Shown here: positions 1-7,143 of the stretch, piece by piece | Numbering within the stretch: the stretch's first letter is position 1 | Layout of the letters: the number at the start of each line of letters is the position of its first letter | Assembly: GCF_001890765.1 (NCBI RefSeq) | Contig: NZ_KV878783.1 | Span: 1,944,695 to 2,008,694, forward strand | Direction of reading: 5' to 3' | DNA: 64,000 nucleotides | Source: Spirulina major PCC 6313 | Lineage (GTDB): Bacteria; Cyanobacteriota; Cyanobacteriia; Cyanobacteriales; Spirulinaceae | Position numbers and translations under genes: made by a program | The notes under the pieces: generated by a model | What the model was told of the DNA's origin: nothing | The model's input: the letters and a program-made list of their open reading frames with translations, nothing else | Database searches by the model: none

Positions 1-129
1 CAAGGTTTAGAGGAGGAAGGCTAACCGGTTGGCAACATCGCTAGTGCTTAGTCAAAGAGATAGTGCCGAGTGAGAAGAGTAAGATGAAGTCAGTTTCTCA
101 ACCAAGGCTGACATGGTCAAAAATACGTT

Positions 130-545
130 GTGCGCTTAAGCGACGAAGAACGACAAAACCTCCAGGAAATTGTCACCACGGGGAAACGAGCTGCGGCTCT
201 GATCAATCATGCCCGAATTCTCCTCAAAGCCGATTGCCAGCAATCCCCCGGTTGGCGAGATCAGGATATAAAAGAAGCCCTTGATATTAGCCTTAGAACC
301 ATTGAGCGAGTGCGGAAACGATTTGTCGAAGAGGGGCTAGAGGCAGCCTTAAGCCCTCGTCCCCATCCCCGTCGCCCCCGAAAGTTGGATGGCACAACGG
401 AGGCACACTTAGTGGCGTTGTGCTGTAGTGAACCGCCCGCAGGTCAGGGGCGATGGACGTTACGTTTATTAGCACAGCAGATGGTGGAGTTGGACTATGT
501 CGATGACATCAGCCATGAAAGCGTGCGGCAACTGCTAAAAAAAAC
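130..545 (+). pseudogene. IS630 transposase, N-terminal (helix-turn-helix) part
   Basis: This is the DNA-binding half of an IS630 transposase. The helix-turn-helix includes ALDISLRTIERVRKRF, and the proline/arginine linker PRPHPRRPRKLDG is typical of cyanobacterial members. The frame opens with GTG. An ATG at 113 followed by a run of five A residues would join the same frame if the run had six A, so the native start may have been lost to a one-base deletion. The frame ends in a run of eight A (537-544) where an IS1-family element has inserted; the last codons before the stop at 582 belong to that insert. The C-terminal half resumes after the insert in the -1 frame, which suggests OrfA/OrfB frameshifting in the intact element. 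Confidence 0.8.
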
Positions 546-609
546 GGTAGTGCGTCAAAATGATGTGGGTTTGGTAAAGTAGAGGAATCGTTACCACTGC
601 ACTAAAACT

Positions 610-1661
610 ATGGAATGTCGGCTCTGCGGTCATCCCAAAACCCACAAACACGGCAAAATGCCCAATGGTCATCAACGCTACTTCTGCCCTCACTGCCAGC
701 AAACCTTTGCCGAGAGTTTTGACACCCTCTACTACTATCGCCATGTTACTCCGGAGCAGATTGAGCAAGTACTTCAAGCCCACAGTGAAGGCACTAGCTT
801 GCGAGGAGTCAGCCGCATCAGCGGATTAGCCTATAACACCGTGGTCAGTATTATTCGTGCCGCCAGTGCTAAAGCTTTGCTGGTTCATAACGACCAAGTG
901 CAGGGCGTGGAAACGGAGGACGTGAGTGCTGATGAGATGTGGTCATTCGTGAAAAAAAACAAACAATGCTTGCCCGAAGAAGTTGAAGTAGGCGATTGCT
1001 GGATTGCGATGAGTTTGGCAGATTCGAGCGGGTTAATCTTGACAGCACGAGTGGGGAAACACACCGATGAACTGATTGAAGAACTGGTGGTGAGCACGGA
1101 GGGAAAGACCCATTGCCAGCAATGGAATAGTGACAACTGGGGAGGATATGAGCGGGTACTGCCGCTGGAAATTGAGCACTACATTGGCAAAGACCAAACG
1201 CAACGGTTGGAGCGTACCAATGGAATTATCAGGCAGCAGACGGGTAGGTGGCATCGACGACAGAACCTGGTTGACTGACAAAAGATTGTGCCCAAACCTC
1301 AAAAACCCTCACTATGCCTGGATTTCAGCGTTTTATAATCGGAGCCCCCTTATCGTGAACCATCTTGGCACTGGATTGGAATTGGCAGAAGCCTTGCCAG
1401 TACTCAGTTATGGCTCTCTACAGAGGTGATCGCTGAGATGCCTATGGGACAAGAGTTTTCAAAGTTTTGTCAGTCAATCAGCGACAGAACAAGTTTGGCA
1501 AACTGTGGCAGCAGACAAAGGTGACGGTGCGTTTAGTGGTGAGTTATTTCAACTGGATCTGGCAGCACAGTCGCTACAAGAGCACGGCGGCACAACGAGC
1601 AGGATTGACTGACCATCGCTGGAGTTGGCAGGATATCCTCTCCTTCCCCACAATAATCTAA
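610..1661 (+). pseudogene. IS1-family transposase, disrupted by a 215-bp insert
   Basis: The protein starts with a zinc-ribbon-like region (CRLCGHPKTHKHG, then CPHC), followed by a helix-turn-helix (GVSRISGLAYNTVVSII) and the DDE core. Visible acidic residues are in ADEMWSFVKK, NSDNWGGYE and LERTNGIIR. The frame is broken after GRWHRRQN at 1266 by an insert plus 9-bp duplication (224 bp, not a multiple of three). The C-terminus (KFGKLWQQTKVTVRLVVSY) resumes at 1491. With the insert removed the frame would be continuous at about 275 residues, a usual length for single-ORF cyanobacterial IS1 relatives. The present product stops at 222 residues with a foreign LVD tail and is probably inactive. 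Confidence 0.85.
1267..1481. mobile_element. 215-bp inverted-repeat element (MITE or IS remnant) inside the IS1 transposase gene
   Basis: The left terminus is CTGGTTGACTGACAAAA. The right terminus, reverse complemented, is CTGATTGACTGACAAAA, so 16 of 17 bases match. The element is bracketed by a perfect 9-bp duplication CGACAGAAC (1258-1266 and 1482-1490). No credible reading frame lies inside. CTG ends with a 9-bp duplication occur in the IS4 superfamily, so this is probably a non-autonomous derivative of such an element; the parent family is inference. Confidence 0.85.
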
Positions 1662-1670
1662 TGCACTACC

Positions 1671-2374
1671 AAAAAAACGAACTCCAACCCTGGCGACAAA
1701 GCTGTTGGGTAATTCCACCGAGCCAAAGCGCAGAGTTTGTCTGGCATATGGAGGCAGTCTTGACGGTCTATCAGACGGATTACACCCCAAACATGCCTGT
1801 GATTTGCATTGATGAAGCGAGCAAACAGTTAGTCAAAGAAACCCGCCTACCCATTCCGGCTCAACCGGGGCAGCCCGAACGGGTGGATTATGAATATGAG
1901 CGCAACGGGACAGCTAACCTGTTTATGGTCTGTGAACCGATGATTGGGTGGCGGCGCGTGACGGTCACAGAGCGTCGCACCGCAGTAGATTATGCCCACT
2001 TGCTCAAAACGTTAGTGGATATCGATTACGCCCAAGCCCAAAAAATCATTGTCATTCAGGATAATCTCAATACTCATTCCCCGGCCTCACTCTACAAAGC
2101 CTTTGAACCGGCAGAAGCACAACGCATCTTGAGTCGATTGGAATTCTGCCATACCCCCAAACATGGCAGTTGGCTGAATATGGCCGAGATTGAACTGAGT
2201 GTTTTGAGTCGTCAGTGCTTAAGTCGCCGGATTCCTGATCAGGAGACACTCAAGCGTGAAGTGGATGCCTGGCAAGACGAGCGCAATCATCAGGAAACAT
2301 GGATTGATTGGCGATTTACAACGGCTGATGCCAGGCTAAAATTACAACATCTCTATCCGTCAATTGATTGTTGA
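1671..2374 (+). pseudogene. IS630 transposase, C-terminal DDE part
   Basis: This is the catalytic half of an IS630 transposase. DDE-superfamily landmarks are VICIDEASKQL (first Asp), IVIQDNLNTHSP (second Asp) and HTPKHGSWLNMAEIELSVL (third acidic residue). The last codons run to the right inverted repeat and the TGA stop lies inside it. The natural reading would come from a -1 shift on the A-run, giving LLKKNELQPWRQ across the junction with the upstream half. The IS1 insertion separates the halves by over 1.1 kb, so no full protein is made. The TTG at 2364 and the GTG at 2388 of the following gene lie over and just beyond the end of this frame. Confidence 0.8.
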
Positions 2375-2387
2375 CTGGACACTAGTT

Positions 2388-4640
2388 GTGATCAAGAAAG
2401 CAGCCGCCATTGGGTCAAAGCTCCGAGCCTATCTCTGGCCGTGGCGTGGCATTATTGTCGCAGCCCCTAGCGTTACGGCTGTGGTGCTTTGCTTACGATG
2501 GGCGGGATTATTGCAGTTTTTAGAATTGGCTTGGTTTGATCAATTTGTGCGCTGGCAGCCGGTGCTGCCACCGGATCAACGGGTGGTGATTGTGGGCATT
2601 TCTCAAACGGATCTCGATACCCTCGCCCAACCCTTTCCCACCGATACCACCCTCGCCCGCTTAATTCGCCAAATCCGCGCCCATGATCCCGCTGCGATCG
2701 GTTTGGATATTGTGCGATCGCTCCCCCTCGAACCCGGCTATGACGAACTGGTGCAGGTGTATCGCAGCACCCCCAACCTGATCGGGATTCGTAAGGCGGT
2801 GCGGGATGGGGAAGATGCCCCGATCGCGCCGCCGCCGGTGTTGGCTGAGTTGGGGCAAGTGGCGGCTAGTGATGTGCCGGTGGATGCGGATGGGACGGCT
2901 CGCCGGGGTTTGCTGTACTTGACAGCCCACGATGGCACGATTGTGGATGGGTTGGGGATGAAACTGGCGAGTTTGTACCTCAAACGCCGGGGAATCACGG
3001 AAGGGGAAACCCCAGCCCCGCAGTATTACATCAAGTTTCAAGAGACGGTGCTCCCGGCTTTAGGACCCTACAGTGGCGGCTATACTCACCTCGATCATAG
3101 GGGCTATCAGGTGTTGATTCGCTATCATCCCCACAAGCGCGATCGCCTGCCGTTTCCGCTGGTGTCGATGGTGGATGTGCTAGAGGGACGGATTGAGCCG
3201 GAGGCATTTCGCGATCGCATCGTCCTGATTGGCTACACTGCCCACAGCCATCGCGACCTCACCCAAACCCCCTACAGTAGAACCCTCCTCGAAAAAATCG
3301 ACAGTGTGCCGGGGGTGCTGGTGCATGCCCATCTTGCCAGTCAGATTGTTGCGGCGGCCTTGGGGGAACGCGCTCCCCTGCGGAGTTGGCCCGAATGGCT
3401 GGAATTTCTCTGGTTGGCGGCTTGGACGACCCTGGCGACGGTGATCAGTTGGCAAGGACGCTATCCCCAGACGGAGAAGCGCCTTTCGTGGCGATCGATC
3501 GGGTTGCTGTTGGGGGCGATCGCTGCCTTAGCCCTTGGGAGCTATGGCGCGTTTTTGGCGGGGTGGTGGTTGCCCCTTGTGCCGCCACTGTTGGGCATTG
3601 CCGGGGCCGCCTTGGGGATTATGGGGTATCTCGCCTATCGCACCGCTAGTCTGCGCTCGATTTTTAGCCGCTATGTCAGTGATGAAATTGTCGCGACGCT
3701 GCTTGAAACCCCGGCCGGTTTGAATTTGGGTGGCCAGCGTCAAGAGGTGTCGATCTTAATGTCGGATCTGCGGGGGTTTTCTAATATTTCTGAACGGTTT
3801 TCCCCGGAACAGGTGGTGGCTCTCCTCAACATTTACCTTGAGGAGATGACCGATGTGATTAACCAGTACGGTGGCACGATTAATGAATTCATCGGGGATG
3901 CGATTTTAGTCCTGTTTGGCGCACCAACATCACGACCCAATGATGCGGAGCGGGCGGTGGCCTGTGCGATCGCGATGCAGTTGGCCATGCCCCGCGTTAA
4001 TCAACGCCTCCAAGCCGCCGAGCTACCCACGATCCAAATGGGAATTGGGATTAATACCGGGTCGGTGGTGGTGGGGAATATTGGCTCGGCAAAATATGCC
4101 AAATGGACTGTGGTGGGCAGCCAGATTAACCTTGCATCGCGGATTGAGTCCTATACCGTTGGGGATCAGGTGCTCATTTCTTGGTCAACCCTCACCGCTG
4201 TCATTCCTCCTTTAACCGTGTGCCAACAGCGGGAAGTGCACCCCAAGGGCTTTGATACCGCCGTCACGCTCTATGACGTGACGGGCATCGGTGCGCCCTA
4301 TGATTTAGCCCTGCCTCAGAAACGGGAGCCGTTGGTGTTGTTGCGATCGCCGATTCCGGTGCAATGCACCATGATTCAAGACAAAGATATTAGTGACCAT
4401 CAATTCAGGGCGGAAATTGTCCGCATCAGCACCAACGCCGCCCAACTCCAAACGGAATTTGTCCCGGAGTTACTCTGCTCGCTCCAGTTGGCCTTCGCGT
4501 CACCCCTCACGCCCCTCTATGCAAAAGTCACGGTTCTCGACGCTCCCACCCAAACCATCCAAGTGCAATTCACCGTTGTGCCCCCCCGTGTGGAAAAATT
4601 TATCCAAGCGGCGATTCATCATAGCCAGTCGAGGGCGTGA
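2388..4640 (+). CDS. CHASE2-domain class III nucleotide (adenylate/guanylate) cyclase
   Basis: About 750 residues. An N-terminal membrane helix precedes a CHASE2 extracytoplasmic sensor (roughly 45-340). A cluster of hydrophobic helices follows (about 350-425), then a class III cyclase domain (about 455-635) with metal-binding Asp in MSDLRGFSN and FIGDAILVLFGAP and the core motif WTVVGSQINLASRIES. It should make a cyclic nucleotide in response to an external signal. The residue before FIGD is Glu, as in guanylate cyclases, while the partner position is Thr, so the substrate is not settled. The start is uncertain because an IS630 lies just upstream. GTG 2388 is the first start outside the element; TTG 2364 lies within it. 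Before insertion the gene may have started at TTG 29, behind AGGAGG at 11-16. About 120 residues after the cyclase domain are unassigned. Confidence 0.85.
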   Translation: MIKKAAAIGSKLRAYLWPWRGIIVAAPSVTAVVLCLRWAGLLQFLELAWFDQFVRWQPVLPPDQRVVIVGISQTDLDTLAQPFPTDTTLARLIRQIRAHDPAAIGLDIVRSLPLEPGYDELVQVYRSTPNLIGIRKAVRDGEDAPIAPPPVLAELGQVAASDVPVDADGTARRGLLYLTAHDGTIVDGLGMKLASLYLKRRGITEGETPAPQYYIKFQETVLPALGPYSGGYTHLDHRGYQVLIRYHPHKRDRLPFPLVSMVDVLEGRIEPEAFRDRIVLIGYTAHSHRDLTQTPYSRTLLEKIDSVPGVLVHAHLASQIVAAALGERAPLRSWPEWLEFLWLAAWTTLATVISWQGRYPQTEKRLSWRSIGLLLGAIAALALGSYGAFLAGWWLPLVPPLLGIAGAALGIMGYLAYRTASLRSIFSRYVSDEIVATLLETPAGLNLGGQRQEVSILMSDLRGFSNISERFSPEQVVALLNIYLEEMTDVINQYGGTINEFIGDAILVLFGAPTSRPNDAERAVACAIAMQLAMPRVNQRLQAAELPTIQMGIGINTGSVVVGNIGSAKYAKWTVVGSQINLASRIESYTVGDQVLISWSTLTAVIPPLTVCQQREVHPKGFDTAVTLYDVTGIGAPYDLALPQKREPLVLLRSPIPVQCTMIQDKDISDHQFRAEIVRISTNAAQLQTEFVPELLCSLQLAFASPLTPLYAKVTVLDAPTQTIQVQFTVVPPRVEKFIQAAIHHSQSRA

Positions 4641-4673
4641 GGCGATCGCCCCCTTCCTTTCGCAATCAAGACC

Positions 4674-5195
4674 TTGAATCTACCCACTTGGATCACTGTT
4701 TCTCGCCTCGCTGGTGTGCCGTTTCTGCTCTACTGGCTCTATATTCCCACGGCCTCCCATCGCTGGTGGGCGGTGGGGGTGTTTCTCCTCGCCGCTGGTA
4801 CAGATTGGCTCGATGGCTATCTCGCCCGTCGCCTCAACCAAGTGACAGATTTGGGGAAATTTCTTGATCCCCTGGTGGATAAGCTCTTGGTGTTGGCTCC
4901 CCTGTTGAGTTTGGTGGCAATGGGGTTGATTCCAGCCTGGGGAGTGTTTTTGATTTTGGGGCGAGAATTAGCGATCGCCGGTTGGCGCGTCAATCAAACC
5001 CAAATTTCCGGGGCGAATCTTTGGGGCAAGGCGAAAACCGTGGTGCAGATTATCGCGATCGCCCTGCTGATCGCCCCCTTACCCGCCCCCTGGCCCATCA
5101 TTGCCCAACTCATTTTTTGGATCGCCGTTCTCCTCACCCTGATCTCTGGCGCGATCTATCTCTGGCCGCGTCCTAGCACCGACCCTTCCCCCTAA
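4674..5195 (+). CDS. pgsA: CDP-diacylglycerol-glycerol-3-phosphate 3-phosphatidyltransferase
   Basis: PgsA transfers glycerol 3-phosphate to CDP-diacylglycerol to form phosphatidylglycerol phosphate, the committed step to phosphatidylglycerol, the only phospholipid of thylakoid membranes. The 173-residue protein carries the CDP-alcohol phosphotransferase signature DG-x2-AR-x8-G-x3-D-x3-D, read as DGYLARRLNQVTDLGKFLD at about residues 45-65. It has several membrane helices. Translation starts at TTG (NLPTWITVSRL follows, the usual family start). It lies 33 bases after the cyclase gene on the same strand and may be cotranscribed with it. Confidence 0.92.
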   Translation: MNLPTWITVSRLAGVPFLLYWLYIPTASHRWWAVGVFLLAAGTDWLDGYLARRLNQVTDLGKFLDPLVDKLLVLAPLLSLVAMGLIPAWGVFLILGRELAIAGWRVNQTQISGANLWGKAKTVVQIIAIALLIAPLPAPWPIIAQLIFWIAVLLTLISGAIYLWPRPSTDPSP

Positions 5196-5276
5196 GCTCG
5201 ATGCGCTCCTCAATCAATCCTCAGGGATTGCGATCGCTCTTGTTCACCCTTCGACAGTAACCCCTCATCACGTTCA

Positions 5277-5921
5277 CTAAACGAGGCGAACTTGGGTTTG
5301 AGGATGGGTGAGGTGGCTCACGTCGCTGCCGTCGTGAATTAACTGCCATGGGGAATCCTGTCGCTCCAACTGCACTAAACAACAAAGAGAGGCGTGAATC
5401 TTGGGGCGATCGCTCAATAACCCCCAGGACGCACCCACCACCGATGCACCATGGCCCACCAGGAGCAGATTTTCCGTCGGGAACCGTGCCACGATGCGCC
5501 GCGCCGCTTCGCCTGCCCGTTCGATGAGTTGGTCTTGGGTTTCGGGAAAGGTAGGGAGGAGACAGGGGGGATAGGTGGGGTCAATTTCGGAGAATTGGGC
5601 GGTTAACTCGTCCATGGTGCGGGTTTCGGGCATGGCGGTCATCCATTCCGAATTGAGCCATTCGCTTAGGCCGGGTTCGATGTAGAGGGGTAAGTTAATC
5701 ACCTGGGCGATTTCGTGGGCGGTTTGGATGGCGCGGAAGAAGGGTGAAACGAGAATGCGATCGATGGGTTCTGATCGCAGTCGTTGGGCGAGTTCTTGGG
5801 CTTGGACGATGCCATCGCCGGAAAGGTGTGGGTCGTAGCGGCGTTCAGCGGTGAGAAACCAGTCCGGATTGACGAAATCAATCCGATTTCCGTGACGGGC
5901 AATCCAAACAGTTTGGGGCAT
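5277..5921 (-). CDS. Histidine phosphatase family protein (phosphoglycerate-mutase-like)
   Basis: A 214-residue member of the histidine phosphatase superfamily. The N-terminal WIARHGNRIDF supplies the catalytic RHG histidine. LVSPFFRAIQTAHEIA carries the conserved arginine and LLVGHGASVVG the second catalytic histidine. The catalytic core is complete. The insertion between the halves (WLNSEWMTAMPETRTMDE) resembles the UBASH3/TFIIIC-type phosphatase-like branch rather than true glycolytic phosphoglycerate mutase. The substrate cannot be told from sequence. It is convergent with pgsA. Confidence 0.85.
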   Translation of the reverse strand: MPQTVWIARHGNRIDFVNPDWFLTAERRYDPHLSGDGIVQAQELAQRLRSEPIDRILVSPFFRAIQTAHEIAQVINLPLYIEPGLSEWLNSEWMTAMPETRTMDELTAQFSEIDPTYPPCLLPTFPETQDQLIERAGEAARRIVARFPTENLLLVGHGASVVGASWGLLSDRPKIHASLCCLVQLERQDSPWQLIHDGSDVSHLTHPQTQVRLV

Positions 5922-6000
5922 GGGTTGAGGGTGCGATCGCGTTTTCGTCCTTACTGTATCGAACTTTTCCCATGGATGCCCTGGAGTGCGAGCGTCCCGC

Positions 6001-6048
6001 TCGCTACTTTAACCCTAGATTAGCTCGCTACTTTAACCCTAGATTAGC
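6001..6048. repeat. Two perfect tandem copies of a 24-bp unit
   Basis: The unit TCGCTACTTTAACCCTAGATTAGC (6001-6024) is repeated exactly at 6025-6048, and a third copy begins with TCGCT. The array lies between two minus-strand genes, just downstream of the dnaJ stop. The unit contains CTTTAACCCTAGATTAG, rich in stop-like triplets. No function is evident. Confidence 0.9.
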
Positions 6049-6075
6049 TCGCTGTCGTGCTGTGATGATCCTGCC

Positions 6076-7110
6076 TCACGATGCGACGAAATCATGGCGG
6101 GGCTTGAAGGTTTCAATCTCGCGGATCTGGGCGTAGAGGGCTTCCTCTTCCGGGGAGACGTTGGGGGGAATCAGGATTTGGATTTCGACGATTTGATCGC
6201 CCCGTTTGTCGCTGTCTTCGAGGGGGAAACCTTTATTGGCCAGGCGCAATTTTTGACCCGATCGCACCCCCTTTGGCACATTCATTTTCACCAACCCATC
6301 GAGGGTCGGTACTTCCACCAATCCCCCTAAAATTGCCTCACTGGGCGTTACGGGTACGGTACAGAGCACATCGCGATCGCGCAGGGAAAAGCGATCGTGG
6401 GGATCGACGGTGATTTTGAGATATAAATTGCCGCCGTTGATGCCCTGGTTGCGGAGGCGGATTTTTTGGCCGTCAATCATTCCGGCGGGCATATCCACCT
6501 CCAGCGATCGCCCATCATCGAGGCGAATCCGTTCCCGCCCCCCGGTAAACGCCTTTTCTAAGGGAATGGAGAGATTTGCCTCCACATCGCGGGGACGTTG
6601 GCGGGGTTCGGGGCGGGGTTCCGGACGAGGTTCCGGGCGGCGGGTTTGGGTACGAGGTGCGCTGGTGGGGGGGCGTTCCGGGCGGGGTTGCCCGGCGGGG
6701 CGTTCGGTTTTGGTGCGTCGCTGGCGGTAGGCTTCGGGGGTATTTGCATCCATGCGAGCGCTGCTGGTGTTGCGCTCTTGGGTGAGGAGGTCTTCAACAA
6801 AGCGGTTAAAATCCGTGTAGGCGTTGGGGTCTTGGCCATTACTTGCGCCCCGGCTGGGTTTGCGCTTCGTGCCGGTTTGGACAAAACGGGTGAACTGGTC
6901 GTATTGCGATCGCCGTCCCCCATCGGACAGCACCTCGTAGGCTTCGTTAATGTCCTTAAACTTATCCTCGGCGACCTTATCCCCTGGATTCATATCCGGG
7001 TGATAACGCCGCGCCAACCGCCGAAATGCCCGCTTAATGTCCTCCGGTGTCGCCTGGGTTTCAATTTCCAGAATCTCGTAGTAGTTGCGAAAGTTCTGCA
7101 TTTTTGTCAT
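6076..7110 (-). CDS. dnaJ: DnaJ-type co-chaperone (CbpA-like, no zinc finger)
   Basis: A 344-residue J-domain protein. The J domain (about 8-75) contains the HPD motif in RRYHPDMNPGD, which stimulates DnaK ATPase. A low-complexity linker follows, rich in Pro, Arg and Glu (about 85-180, with repeats of RPEPRPEP). The C-terminal substrate-binding domains (about 180-335) include the motif LSIPLEKAFTGGRERIRL. There is no CxxCxGxG zinc finger, so this is a type II, CbpA-like protein. It lies 33 bases downstream of dnaK on the same strand, so the two are probably cotranscribed. The Arg/Pro linker is unusually long. Confidence 0.93.
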   Translation of the reverse strand: MTKMQNFRNYYEILEIETQATPEDIKRAFRRLARRYHPDMNPGDKVAEDKFKDINEAYEVLSDGGRRSQYDQFTRFVQTGTKRKPSRGASNGQDPNAYTDFNRFVEDLLTQERNTSSARMDANTPEAYRQRRTKTERPAGQPRPERPPTSAPRTQTRRPEPRPEPRPEPRQRPRDVEANLSIPLEKAFTGGRERIRLDDGRSLEVDMPAGMIDGQKIRLRNQGINGGNLYLKITVDPHDRFSLRDRDVLCTVPVTPSEAILGGLVEVPTLDGLVKMNVPKGVRSGQKLRLANKGFPLEDSDKRGDQIVEIQILIPPNVSPEEEALYAQIREIETFKPRHDFVAS

Positions 7111-7143
7111 TCAATTCCTCTCTCCGCGTGGTGTGCCCCCGAC

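Larger units (their letters stand above)
546..1670 (+). mobile_element. IS1-family insertion sequence inside the IS630
   Basis: The left end begins GGTAGTGC and the right end, reverse complemented, also begins GGTAGTGC, with further partial matches over about 24 bp. An exact 8-bp direct repeat AAAAAAAC flanks it (538-545 and 1671-1678), the duplication size expected of the IS1 family. It encodes a single-frame IS1 transposase with an N-terminal zinc-finger-like CxxC pair. A 215-bp element with its own 9-bp duplication is inserted near the 3' end of that gene, so this copy cannot make full-length transposase. Confidence 0.85.
44..2382 (+). mobile_element. IS630-family insertion sequence, interrupted by nested elements
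   Basis: The ends are inverted repeats: the left end reads GTGCTTAGTCAA and the right end, reverse complemented, reads GTGTCCAGTCAA. Both are flanked by TA (42-43 and 2383-2384), the TA target duplication expected of IS630/Tc1-type transposition. The element carries an N-terminal helix-turn-helix reading frame and a C-terminal DDE reading frame, which together make one IS630 transposase. It is split by an IS1-family element at the junction of the two frames. Without that insert the element would be about 1.2 kb, normal for the family. It lies in the 5' end of the downstream nucleotide cyclase gene. Confidence 0.85.
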
